A DNA stretch of 64,000 nucleotides from Sulfurimicrobium lacus (GCF_011764585.1 NZ_AP022853.1:1161501-1225500); one strand, 5' to 3'; shown: positions 47,566 through 57,175, counted from the stretch's first letter. Numbers and translations: made by a program. The notes: generated by a model from the letters alone, not told the origin.

Positions 47566-47605
47566 GGGGGGGCAAACTCCTCACTCTTTACCCCTAACGC
47601 CTCAC
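47553..47605. repeat. 7-nt-unit repeat element at end of receiver gene
   Basis: GAGTGAGGAGTGAGG (47553-47567) faces an inverted array at 47577-47605 (units such as CCTCACT, CCCTAAC). It belongs to the same family as the element at kdsB. The left part encodes the final residues and the TGA of the receiver gene; the GTPase ATG lies nine bases after the right part. Confidence 0.75.
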
Positions 47606-47613
47606 CTGAAAAA

Positions 47614-48258
47614 ATGGCCGAATTCGACCCCCAGTCCAATAAACTGACGTTGAAGCTGGTCTACTACGGACCGGCCCAGAGCGGCAAGACCACCAATTTG
47701 ATGCGTTTGCACGATCTGGTGGCGCCGGACATGAAGGGCGAGATCATGACCCTGGAAACGCAGAACGACCGCACCCTGTTCTTCGATCTCCTGCCGCTCG
47801 GCTTTCGCGCACCCTCCGGCCTGCTGGTCAAGTTCCGGCTCTTCACCGTGCCCGGCCAGGTGGCCCATGACGGCACGCGCAAGGCGGTGCTGTCGCGCGC
47901 CGACGGGGTGGTGTTCGTGGCCGATTCGCAGCAGAACCAGAGCGTCAACAACGGCGAGTCGTTCCAGAACCTGGCCGAGAACGCAGCGCGGGTGGGACTC
48001 GATTTCGACCAGCTGCCGCTGGTGGTGCAGTTCAACAAGCGCGACCTGCCGCACATCCTGAGCGAGGACGAAGTCAAGGCGCGCTGGCAGTCCGCCCCCT
48101 GGCCGCTGGTTTTCTCCTCCGCCCTGGACGGGAGCGGCGTGCGCGAAACCTTTGCCGCCCTGCTGCGCCAGGTATATCGCGCACTCAACCAGGAATACCG
48201 CTTGCAGGAACAGCACGGCCTGGACGAGGAGGGTTTCGTGAAGGGGGCGCTGGGATGA
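47614..48258 (+). CDS. MglA-like small Ras-family GTPase
   Basis: 214 residues. P-loop GPAQSGKTT (19-27), switch II TVPGQ (about 79-83) in place of the Ras DTAGQ, NKRD (about 144-147) and SSALDG give the prokaryotic MglA-type GTPase. In Myxococcus and Thermus, MglA sets cell polarity and governs type IV pilus motors. No MglB/Roadblock protein is encoded beside it. Its position among kinases and a PilB-like ATPase gene suggests control of a pilus motor (inference). The stop overlaps the next kinase's ATG (ATGA). Confidence 0.9.
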   Translation: MAEFDPQSNKLTLKLVYYGPAQSGKTTNLMRLHDLVAPDMKGEIMTLETQNDRTLFFDLLPLGFRAPSGLLVKFRLFTVPGQVAHDGTRKAVLSRADGVVFVADSQQNQSVNNGESFQNLAENAARVGLDFDQLPLVVQFNKRDLPHILSEDEVKARWQSAPWPLVFSSALDGSGVRETFAALLRQVYRALNQEYRLQEQHGLDEEGFVKGALG

Positions 48259-49481
48259 ACAACATGGAGCCCAGCACGCTGGCGGCCTTCGACCGCGAGT
48301 TCGGCCTGGCCGAATTGCTGGCCGGGATTCCGCGCGAGAAGCTGCAAAAGACGCTGGTGCTGTTGCTGGGCGGGGCGTTTCGCCTGGTCGATGCCAATGG
48401 CGCGGCCCTGATCGGCGCCGCCGCGCCGATGTCGGGCGCGCGGCGCGCGCCGCTGGCGCTGGAACTGGAACCCATCGGCTATCTGGAATGTGCCTGCGCT
48501 GACGAGTCGCGCCTGCAAAGCGGCTCCCTCATGCTGGAACTGCTGCTGCGCGGCGTGGCGCGTTACAAGATGGCTTCCGGTCTGCACCTGGAAGCGGTGC
48601 AGGCGGATTTCGAGAAGCTCGGCCGCAAGCACGCCGCGCTGGAGGAATCGGAGGCGCGCTACAAGGCGCTTTCGGAACAGCTGGAACAACGGGTGCGGGA
48701 ACAGATCGGGGTGATCGAGGATACCAGCCGCCAGCTTTATCAGGCGGAGAAGCTGGCTTCGGTGGGGCGGCTCGCGGCAGGCGTGGCGCACGAGATCAAC
48801 AACCCCATCGGCTTCGTGCGCAGCAACCTCTCCACTTCGCTGTCCTACGTCGCCAAGTTTGCCGCACTGGGCGCGGCACTCAAGGCTGGCCAGCCCGGAC
48901 GGGCAGCCTGGAATGAACTCGACCTGGATTTCGTACTCGAAGATTTCGGCGAGCTGTTGCAGGAAAGCGTGACCGGCGCCGACCGCGTGGCGCACATCGT
49001 CGCCGACCTCAAGGGCTTCTCCAACGTGGACCGCGGCGAGGAGGAAATGGCCGACCTCAACGACAGCCTGCGCCAGGCGTGCAGCGTGATCGAAGGCCAG
49101 TTGCCCCGGGGCGTGACGCTGGTGCGGGCGCTGGGAGAGATTCCGCGCATCCTGTGTCTGCCCGGCTATCTCAACCAGGCTTTCCTCAACCTGCTGGAGA
49201 ACGCGGTGCAGGCGGTGGCGGACGGAGGCGAGGTGAAGGTGCAGTCGCAGTGTGCGGACAACGAGATTCTGATCCGCATCAGCGACAACGGCTGTGGCAT
49301 CCCGGACGACGTGCTGCCGCGAATTTTCGAGCCTTTCTTCACCACCCGCGACGTCGGCCAGGGCACCGGCCTCGGCCTGCCCGTGGTGCGCGACATCGTG
49401 CAGGTGCACGGCGGGCGGGTTGAGGTGGAGAGTCATGCCGGCGCAGGTACCTCGTTCACCATTCATTTGCCGATAAATTAA
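48255..49481 (+). CDS. Sensor histidine kinase with unclassified N-terminal domain
   Basis: 408 residues, coupled to the GTPase gene by ATGA. Residues 1-115 form an unclassified input domain (LLAGIPREKLQKTLVLLLGG, RLVDANGAALIG, PIGYLECACADES, ELLLRGVARYKMASGLH) with a possible reduced-GAF look. A coiled coil precedes the His box AAGVAHEINNPIGF (H179). ATPase boxes: NLLENAVQAV, DNGCGIPDD, GTGLGLPVVRDIV. Soluble. It may read the GTPase state or a metabolite; both are guesses. The REC-ATPase gene starts 7 bp downstream. Confidence 0.9.
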   Translation: MNNMEPSTLAAFDREFGLAELLAGIPREKLQKTLVLLLGGAFRLVDANGAALIGAAAPMSGARRAPLALELEPIGYLECACADESRLQSGSLMLELLLRGVARYKMASGLHLEAVQADFEKLGRKHAALEESEARYKALSEQLEQRVREQIGVIEDTSRQLYQAEKLASVGRLAAGVAHEINNPIGFVRSNLSTSLSYVAKFAALGAALKAGQPGRAAWNELDLDFVLEDFGELLQESVTGADRVAHIVADLKGFSNVDRGEEEMADLNDSLRQACSVIEGQLPRGVTLVRALGEIPRILCLPGYLNQAFLNLLENAVQAVADGGEVKVQSQCADNEILIRISDNGCGIPDDVLPRIFEPFFTTRDVGQGTGLGLPVVRDIVQVHGGRVEVESHAGAGTSFTIHLPIN

Positions 49482-49488
49482 AGCATTC

Positions 49489-51723
49489 ATGTCCAGCTAC
49501 GCTTCCCTCTTCACCGGCGCACCCGCCGACGCTTCGGCTCCGCCACCGCAGCCGCGGCAGCAATACCGCCTGCTGCTGGTGGACGACGAGCCGAATGTGT
49601 TGAAGGCCCTGCAGCGGGTGTTCCGCCAGGAGAATTACCTGGTTGCCACCGCGCCCAACGCCGGCGAGGCCCTGGCATTGATGCGCCAGGGTGAGTTCCA
49701 TCTGGTGGTCAGCGACTACGTGATGCCCGGCATGAACGGCGCCGAGTTTCTCAAGCAGGTCAAGGCGCTCTACCCGGAAACCATCCGCATCATGCTTACC
49801 GGGCATGCCGATACCGGCGCGGTGATGGGGGCCGTCAACGAGGGGGCGGTCTACAAGTTCATCCTCAAGCCGTGGAACGACGACGACCTGCGCGTCACCG
49901 CGGCGCTGGCGCTGGAACAGCACGACCTGATCCGGAAGAACCATGCCCTGCAGCAGGAGAACAGCAAGAAATCGCAGGAAATCAGCGCACTGTCCAAGCT
50001 CGCGGTGAGCAATCGCAGCCACCTGGCGATCATGCTCAACAAGCATGGCCTGCTCAACGGCAACCAGGTGCAGGAACTGCATCGCCTGCAGCAAAAAAAC
50101 CGCGAACCGGTGGTCAAGTTGCTGCTCGACAAGGGCTGGGTCGAAGAACGGCAGATTCGCGACCTGCTGCGCAAGGAGTTGTTGTTCGAGGAAGTCGCGC
50201 TGGCCGAGTTCAGCATCGACCCGGCGGTCGCGGCGCTCATCCCGCGCAGCTTCTGCGAGCGCCAGCTGGTGGTGCCGCTCAAGCTCGAAGGCCGGCGCAT
50301 GACGCTGGCGGTGGCCGATCCGCTCGATGCGGGCCTGATGGACGATCTGCGCTTCACTTCCGGCTTGGAAATCCAGGCGGTGATGGCCGGCATCGCCGCG
50401 ATCAAAGCCAAAATCGGAGAAGTATACGGCGGCGGCGAGGCAGTCGATTTCGCCGAGCTGGAAACGCTGGTCTCCGATACGGATCCCTACGAAGGCATCG
50501 AGGTAGTCATCGAGGACGACGAAGAAGCGCCCTCGCTGGAAGAACTGCTGCGCGGCACGGAAGAGCCGCCGGCGATCCGCCTGGTCAACGCCGTCATTCT
50601 CGAAGCCATCCGCCTCGGCGCCTCGGACATCCACATCCAGCCGCGCACCAAGAGCGTGGTGGTGCGCCTCAGGATAGACGGGGTGCTGGTGGACAAGATC
50701 CATATCCCGCACCAGATGCACCAGTCGCTGGTGTCGCGCCTCAAGGTCATGTCCGAGCTGGACATTTCCGAGCGCCGCCGTCCCCAGGACGGGCGTCTGA
50801 TGGTGAAAACCCCGCTGCGCGTGGTGGACCTGCGCATTTCCACCCTGCCCACCATCAACGGCGAAAAGGTGGTGATGCGCATCCTCGACCGCAACGCCGC
50901 AGTACACAGCCTGGACGGGCTGGGCTTCGGGCAGCAGGCGCTGCGCCAGATCCGCGACATGGTGGACAAGCCGCAGGGCATCATCCTGGCCACCGGGCCG
51001 ACCGGCTCGGGCAAGACCACCACGCTGTATTCCCTGCTGCAGCACAATGCCACGCCGTCCAAGAATTACGTCACCATCGAGGACCCGGTCGAGTATTACC
51101 TCGACATGGCGGGTCAGGTGCTGGTGAAGGAAAAAATCGGCCTGACTTTCCCCCTCATCCTGCGCTCCATCCTGCGCCAGGACCCGGACGTGATCCTGCT
51201 GGGCGAGATCCGCGATTTCGAGACCGCCGAGGTGGCCTTTCATGCGGCACTTACCGGCCACCAGGTGTTTTCCACCCTGCACACCAATTCCGCCGTGGCG
51301 ACCATTTCCCGCCTGCTCGACCTCGGCCTCAAGCCTTTCGTCATCGCCTCCGCGCTGCAGGGCATCATCGCGCAGCGCCTGGTGCGCAAGATTTGCGAGG
51401 GCTGCCGCGAGCCGGCTGTGCCCGACCTTCAGCTCCTGGAACGCCTGGGCGAGCCGTTCCGGCGCGCGGGACTGCGGGTGTTTCGCGGCAAAGGCTGTGC
51501 GGAGTGCCACGACAGCGGTTACAAGGGGCGGCTCGGCCTCTACGAGGTGCTGACCCTGGACGAACAGTTGTGCCACCTGATCGGAACCGGCGCCAGCGTG
51601 CTGGAAGTGAACCAGGCGGTGCGGCTGAGCGGCATGGTTTCCCTGATCGAGGATGCGCGCGACAAGGTGGACCAGGGATTGACGACGCCGGAAGAGATTT
51701 TGCGGGTGCTGGGACCGCAGTGA
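49489..51723 (+). CDS. Receiver fused to PilB/GspE-type motor ATPase
   Basis: 744 residues. A receiver (about 25-145; D76 in LVVSDYVMPGMNG; TGHAD; KPWND) and a coiled-coil linker are followed by a T2SSE_N/MshEN-like domain (about 180-310, LLLDKGWVEERQIRDLL, LIPRSFCERQLVVPL) and a full secretion ATPase: SDIHIQPR, Walker A GPTGSGKTT (503-511), EDPVEYY, Walker B-like LLGEIRDFETAE (about 571), His box LTGHQVFSTLHTNSA, and CEGC/CAEC zinc cysteines (about 645 and 670). PilB/GspE hexamers drive pilus extension or type II secretion, and MshEN domains of relatives bind c-di-GMP. An N-terminal receiver would put the motor under kinase control. Confidence 0.93.
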   Translation: MSSYASLFTGAPADASAPPPQPRQQYRLLLVDDEPNVLKALQRVFRQENYLVATAPNAGEALALMRQGEFHLVVSDYVMPGMNGAEFLKQVKALYPETIRIMLTGHADTGAVMGAVNEGAVYKFILKPWNDDDLRVTAALALEQHDLIRKNHALQQENSKKSQEISALSKLAVSNRSHLAIMLNKHGLLNGNQVQELHRLQQKNREPVVKLLLDKGWVEERQIRDLLRKELLFEEVALAEFSIDPAVAALIPRSFCERQLVVPLKLEGRRMTLAVADPLDAGLMDDLRFTSGLEIQAVMAGIAAIKAKIGEVYGGGEAVDFAELETLVSDTDPYEGIEVVIEDDEEAPSLEELLRGTEEPPAIRLVNAVILEAIRLGASDIHIQPRTKSVVVRLRIDGVLVDKIHIPHQMHQSLVSRLKVMSELDISERRRPQDGRLMVKTPLRVVDLRISTLPTINGEKVVMRILDRNAAVHSLDGLGFGQQALRQIRDMVDKPQGIILATGPTGSGKTTTLYSLLQHNATPSKNYVTIEDPVEYYLDMAGQVLVKEKIGLTFPLILRSILRQDPDVILLGEIRDFETAEVAFHAALTGHQVFSTLHTNSAVATISRLLDLGLKPFVIASALQGIIAQRLVRKICEGCREPAVPDLQLLERLGEPFRRAGLRVFRGKGCAECHDSGYKGRLGLYEVLTLDEQLCHLIGTGASVLEVNQAVRLSGMVSLIEDARDKVDQGLTTPEEILRVLGPQ

Positions 51724-51749
51724 ATAGTGACCCGGCAAAGGAGCGAAAA

Positions 51750-53264
51750 ATGGACATGACTGCAAGCGCGGAAAAATTCGAGGCTTTTGCCTGGAATGAC
51801 AAATTCAGGACAGGCATCGAGGTGGTGGATAGCCAGCACCACAAGCTGGTCGACCTGATCAACCGCCTCGGCGCGATTTCCATGCGTCAGGCCGGCACCG
51901 AGGAACTGGGCGGGATTTTGACCGAACTGGCCAATTACACCGTCTACCACTTCGATACCGAAGAAAAACTGATGCTGGAGCGCCACGTCAGCGCCACGCA
52001 TCGGGAAGGCCATGTCAAGGCACACCAGCATTTCACCGCCCAGGTCGGCGTGGCGGCGCAGATCCTGTTGCGTGCCACCGATGTCACCCAGCAGCTGGTG
52101 GCGCCGCTGCTGGAATACCTGACGCGCTGGCTGGTGCACCACATCCTCGGCCAGGACACGCGCATGGCGCAGGAAATCATGGCGCTGGAAGCGGGGGCGA
52201 ACCCCGACGAGGCGGTACGCAAGGCGAACGAGCACATGACGCAGTCGGCCAACGTGCTGATGGAAGCGCTCAACGAGATGTACGGCAAACTCGGCGACAA
52301 GACGCTGGAGGTGATGCAGAAAAACCAGGAACTGGAAGCGGAGCGGGTCGCCCTCGAGGAGCGCGTCAGGCAGCGCACGGAAGACTTCCAGCGGCTCAAC
52401 GAACAGCTTCTCTCCTACAGCCTCGAACAGCAGGAACTTAACGAAAAGCTGGAAACCGCCCATACCCAACTGCTGCAGTCGGAGAAGATGGCTTCCATCG
52501 GCCAGCTCGCCGCCGGCGTGGCGCACGAGATCAACAACCCGGTGGGCTTCGTCAATTCCAATCTCGGAACGCTGGAAAAATACATGGCTGACCTGTTCAC
52601 GATGATTGCCGCTTACGAGCAGGCCGAAACCAGGGTAGGCGGGAAGCACTGCCCCGAAGTCGAACAAGTCAGGAAAAACGTCGATTTGTCCTACCTCAAG
52701 GAAGACATTCCCAACCTGGTCAGGGAGTCGCGCGAGGGTCTGACGCGGGTCAAGCAGATCATCCTGGACCTCAAGGATTTCTCCCACGTGGACGAATCGA
52801 CCTGGCAGCGGGCCGACCTGGAGAAGGGCATGGACAGCACGCTCAACGTCGTGACCAATGAAATCAAGTACAAGGCGGAAGTGGTCAAGGACTATGCCGG
52901 CTTGCCGGAAGTGGAATGCATGCCGTCGCAGATCAACCAGGTGTTCATGAATCTGCTGGTCAATGCCGCCCAGGCAATCGAGGAGCGCGGCGTCATCACC
53001 ATCCGCAGCGGCAGCAGCGGCGCCGAAGTGTGGATGGAAGTGGCCGATACCGGCAAAGGCATCACGCCGGAGCATATCCACCGCATCTTCGACCCGTTTT
53101 TTACCACCAAGCCGGTGGGCAAGGGCACCGGTCTGGGTCTGTCGCTGTCATACGGCATCGTGCAGAAGCATGGCGGCCGCATCGAGGTGAAGAGCGAGGT
53201 GGGGAAGGGTACGGCGATGCGGGTGTGGCTGCCGGTGAGACAGGAAAGCAAAACTACGGCCTGA
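51750..53264 (+). CDS. Hemerythrin-histidine kinase
   Basis: 504 residues from the ATG at 51750 with AAAGGAG nine bases upstream. The hemerythrin domain (about 12-145) has the di-iron ligand pattern DSQHHKL, HFDTEEKLM, HREGHVKAH and HHILGQDTRM. A long helical linker (160-250) leads to the His box AAGVAHEINNPVGF (H259) and ATPase boxes NLLVNAAQAIE, DTGKGITP, GKGTGLGLSLSYGIVQKH. Bacteriohemerythrins bind O2 at a di-iron site, so it probably senses oxygen or redox state. Catalytic part close to the GAF kinase at 44279. A much longer open frame upstream is out of frame with the ATPase gene and not real. Confidence 0.93.
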   Translation: MDMTASAEKFEAFAWNDKFRTGIEVVDSQHHKLVDLINRLGAISMRQAGTEELGGILTELANYTVYHFDTEEKLMLERHVSATHREGHVKAHQHFTAQVGVAAQILLRATDVTQQLVAPLLEYLTRWLVHHILGQDTRMAQEIMALEAGANPDEAVRKANEHMTQSANVLMEALNEMYGKLGDKTLEVMQKNQELEAERVALEERVRQRTEDFQRLNEQLLSYSLEQQELNEKLETAHTQLLQSEKMASIGQLAAGVAHEINNPVGFVNSNLGTLEKYMADLFTMIAAYEQAETRVGGKHCPEVEQVRKNVDLSYLKEDIPNLVRESREGLTRVKQIILDLKDFSHVDESTWQRADLEKGMDSTLNVVTNEIKYKAEVVKDYAGLPEVECMPSQINQVFMNLLVNAAQAIEERGVITIRSGSSGAEVWMEVADTGKGITPEHIHRIFDPFFTTKPVGKGTGLGLSLSYGIVQKHGGRIEVKSEVGKGTAMRVWLPVRQESKTTA

Positions 53265-55179
53265 AACGCCGTACCGCTCGGCGCAATTCCGGCAGGCGCG
53301 TGGAATGGCGGCGGCCATAGCGCAGCTCGATGTAACGCTGCGTGATGAAACCGATCTGCTGCGCCAGATCGGGCCGCATGCGCGTGGCGCGCGCCGCGAA
53401 ATCCGCCGGCCCTTCGTTGGTAGCGCGTGCGATGCCGCGGCGCGCCAGCCGGGCGCAGAATTTCTCATAGGCTGCGTGCACCGGGTCCTTGCCGCGCCGC
53501 GGCGTATGCCACAACATCCATGACGCGATCCCCAGCAACAGCGCGGCAATGCCCGTTACCATGGCGAGCGCCATGCCCTGCCACGACGCCAGCGCGCGGT
53601 TGAAGCGCGACAGGAAACGCGTCTGACGCTGCTGGTCGTAACCCAGCACCCATTGGTTCCAGTTGTTGTTGAGCAGGTCCCACGACAGGCGCGCGCGCCG
53701 CAGCCAGGCTGCGTCGAGCTGGAGCAGCGCGGGCGGCAGTTCGGCGCCGGGCAGGGCGGCGGCGATGCCGGATTCGATGCGGTTGGGCGAGACCGCCGCG
53801 GTGGGGTCGATGCGCACCCAGCCTTCCTTTTCCAGCCAGACCTCGGCCCAGGCATGGGCGTCGGACTGGCGCACGATCATGTAGTCGCCCAGCGGGTTCA
53901 ACTCCCCGCCCTGGTAACCTGTCACCACCCGCGCCGGGACACCGGCGGCGCGCATGAGGAAGACTAAGGCGCCGGCATAGTGCTCGCAGAAGCCGCGCCG
54001 GGTCGCGAACAGGAAATCGTCCACCGCCTGCGGCCCGGTCAGGGGCGGATTGAGCGTGTAAACAAAAGCTTCGTTGCGGAACATCCCCAGCGCCTGCGCG
54101 ACGACGGCCCGCGGGTTTTTCAGCGTGCTGCGCCAGCGCCCGGCCAGTTCCCGCGCTTGCGGGTTGCCCCTCGCCGGCAGGCGTAGCGCGCGTTCCATTT
54201 CCCCGGCGTCGGGGTCGACGTCGAAGCGATAGCGGGTGGCGGAGCTGAGGCTGTAACGCAGGCGTTGCTGCACCGGCGCCTGGGCCAGAATCGTCAAATC
54301 CCTGCCGGCTCTGCTGCCGGGCGGGAGGGTTTCCGGCAGATCGAGCGCGAACAGCCAGCGCCGGTTATGCGGCTCGAGCGTGACGGTGTAGCTCAACGCC
54401 TTGTCCAGCGGCAGCAGTTGCGCAGGCGCACGGTCACGTGGCTGGCGGGTGGACCAGGTGCCGTTGTCGTAATCCCACAGCACCGGCCCGCGCCAGTAGC
54501 GCAAGTTCCTGTGCGGCGGCGGCCCGTCGAATTTGACGCGGAAGGCGATGGCGTCGGAGCGGATCAGCTGGCTGATGGTGCCCGGCGACATGCTGTCCGA
54601 GAGCCCGGTCACGGCGCTGAAGGCGTCCTTGGGCAGGCCCCACAGCGGGCCGACGCGGGGGAAGAGCACGAACAGCAGCAGCATCAGCGGCACGGCCTGG
54701 GCCAGCAGGATGCCGGCCAGGCGCAGGCGCGGGCGGACACTCAGGCCGTCGTTGACGTCGTTGTAGCCGATCATGGTGGCGGTGTTGATGAGCACCACGA
54801 GCAGCAGGTACAGCGCGGTGGGGATGGTCTGGGAATAGAGGAAGCCGGTGATGACCAGGAAATAGCCGAGGAAAAGCACCACCATGGTGTCGCGCAGCGC
54901 CTTGAGTTCCATCAGTTTGAGGAAGCTCATGACGACCAGCAGCGCCACGCCCGCATCGCGGCCGAACAGGGTGTGGTAATGGCTGGCGATGCCGGCGGTG
55001 GCGGCGCCGGCGAGCAGGAGCAGCAGCCATTTCTGCGGCAGCGGCCGGTTATCACGCTCGATGGCCAGCCGCCACAGCCCCAGTGCCAGGCACAGCGGCC
55101 CCACCCACAGCGGCATGCGCGCCAGGTGCGGCGCGATGGCCAGGGCGATGGACGCCAGCAGCCAGGCGAGCTTGGTCAT
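53254..55179 (-). CDS. TgpA-like transglutaminase membrane protein
   Basis: 641 residues from the ATG that overlaps the DUF58 stop (ATGA). Five to six N-terminal TM helices (about 1-175), an extracytoplasmic transglutaminase-like domain with GFCEHYAGALVF (Cys), SDAHAWAEVW (His) and VRIDPTAAV (Asp), one more TM near 545-565, and a cytoplasmic tail (DUF4129-like). Homologous TgpA of Pseudomonas has transglutaminase activity in the periplasm. The 3' end overlaps the hemerythrin-kinase gene tail to tail by 11 bp. Confidence 0.92.
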   Translation of the reverse strand: MTKLAWLLASIALAIAPHLARMPLWVGPLCLALGLWRLAIERDNRPLPQKWLLLLLAGAATAGIASHYHTLFGRDAGVALLVVMSFLKLMELKALRDTMVVLFLGYFLVITGFLYSQTIPTALYLLLVVLINTATMIGYNDVNDGLSVRPRLRLAGILLAQAVPLMLLLFVLFPRVGPLWGLPKDAFSAVTGLSDSMSPGTISQLIRSDAIAFRVKFDGPPPHRNLRYWRGPVLWDYDNGTWSTRQPRDRAPAQLLPLDKALSYTVTLEPHNRRWLFALDLPETLPPGSRAGRDLTILAQAPVQQRLRYSLSSATRYRFDVDPDAGEMERALRLPARGNPQARELAGRWRSTLKNPRAVVAQALGMFRNEAFVYTLNPPLTGPQAVDDFLFATRRGFCEHYAGALVFLMRAAGVPARVVTGYQGGELNPLGDYMIVRQSDAHAWAEVWLEKEGWVRIDPTAAVSPNRIESGIAAALPGAELPPALLQLDAAWLRRARLSWDLLNNNWNQWVLGYDQQRQTRFLSRFNRALASWQGMALAMVTGIAALLLGIASWMLWHTPRRGKDPVHAAYEKFCARLARRGIARATNEGPADFAARATRMRPDLAQQIGFITQRYIELRYGRRHSTRLPELRRAVRRFRP

Positions 55180-56186
55180 AGGCCGAATAGCGCCAAAGTT
55201 TCCAGGCACTGGCGGCGGTGCTCCGCGCCTGACGCGGGGGACAGGACGCGGCCCGGCAGGCGCAAGCCGTAGCGTTGCGCCGCGGTGTCGGCGTCCAGGA
55301 CCCAGCGCGTAAGGCGCGATAACCTGGTTTCGACGTCCATTCCGGGCAGCAAATCCCAGTCCAGCCAGAGTTCCTGCTGCGTCGCGCCGTCGAACTGCTT
55401 GGTGAGCATGCCCTGTTCGCGCGCTACTGCTTTCCATGCCACATGGCGCAGCGAATCGCCATTACGGTAGGTGCGCAGGCCGCTGAAATCCTCCTGCCCT
55501 GCGCCGTGCCTGGAGCCCTGCCCGGTTTGTGCCTGGAACGCGGGCAGGGGAAGCGCTTCCGCTGCGGGACGGGGATAGACCAGGCAGTTTATGTCCAGGT
55601 CGAGATGGGTCCAGGTGCGGAACAGGCCGAGCGGGAAAGTGCTGAACAGGTTGAAACTAGGGGCGCGCAGCAGGCCGCGCCGCTGCGCAGGGAGGCCGAA
55701 TGCCAGGGCGGCGGCATGATTGGGCGCGACGTCCGTGAAACCGGCCACGTCCTTCCCCGCACGCAAACCGATGGCGTAGCGCGGAATGTTGCCGGTATTG
55801 CTCGCGCTTAGGTGGAAGCGCGCCTCCTGCCCGACGAACACCGGCGCGCTCTTGCCGGCGCTGATCGTGAGCTGCGCCAGGTTGCGGTAGGTATGCAGGA
55901 TGGATACCACGGCCAGGCTGCCGAGCAGGAAAGTCAGCACGAAGCCCATGCTGTTGGCGTAGTTGATGGAGCCCAGCAGCATCACCAGGAGCATCAGCGC
56001 GAAGATCAGCCCGTGGCGGGTGGGCAGGATGTAGAGGCGGCGCTGGGTCAGGGTGACCGGTGCGGCTTCCGGCGCAGGGTGCAGGAGCTGTTTCAGGAAT
56101 GGGGATTGCAGAAATTCGAAAGCACTCTGGCGCAGCGGGTTGAACCGCGCCGACCAGGCAGCCAATCGGTGCGTCAGGCCCGTCAT
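55176..56186 (-). CDS. DUF58-family protein
   Basis: 336 residues from MTGLTHRLAAW (56186), one base after the MoxR stop. Two adjacent TM helices (about 58-100: LIFALMLLVMLLGSINYANS) and the DUF58 block GSRHGAGQEDFSGLRTYRNG...DSLRHVAWKAVAR are clear. DUF58 proteins have a von Willebrand A-like part and are partnered with MoxR ATPases. Middle gene of a MoxR-DUF58-TgpA operon, a common proteobacterial set whose target is still poorly defined. Confidence 0.92.
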   Translation of the reverse strand: MTGLTHRLAAWSARFNPLRQSAFEFLQSPFLKQLLHPAPEAAPVTLTQRRLYILPTRHGLIFALMLLVMLLGSINYANSMGFVLTFLLGSLAVVSILHTYRNLAQLTISAGKSAPVFVGQEARFHLSASNTGNIPRYAIGLRAGKDVAGFTDVAPNHAAALAFGLPAQRRGLLRAPSFNLFSTFPLGLFRTWTHLDLDINCLVYPRPAAEALPLPAFQAQTGQGSRHGAGQEDFSGLRTYRNGDSLRHVAWKAVAREQGMLTKQFDGATQQELWLDWDLLPGMDVETRLSRLTRWVLDADTAAQRYGLRLPGRVLSPASGAEHRRQCLETLALFGL

Positions 56187-56187
56187 G

Positions 56188-57105
<918 letters not shown>

Positions 57106-57175
57106 GAGGGCTTGCGGCTGGTTTGTAACGGGATTATTGTACCCGATAGTATTCCAACTGATTTGGAGACCCACC

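Noticed and set aside
49872-51749. In-frame upstream extension of the hemerythrin kinase through the ATPase gene
   Set aside because: It overlaps the ATPase gene in another frame and is Arg/Pro/Gly-rich; the kinase has a good ribosome site and ATG at 51750.
49456-51765. 769-codon open frame antisense to the REC-ATPase gene
   Set aside because: Shadow frame; the sense strand has complete receiver and ATPase motifs.
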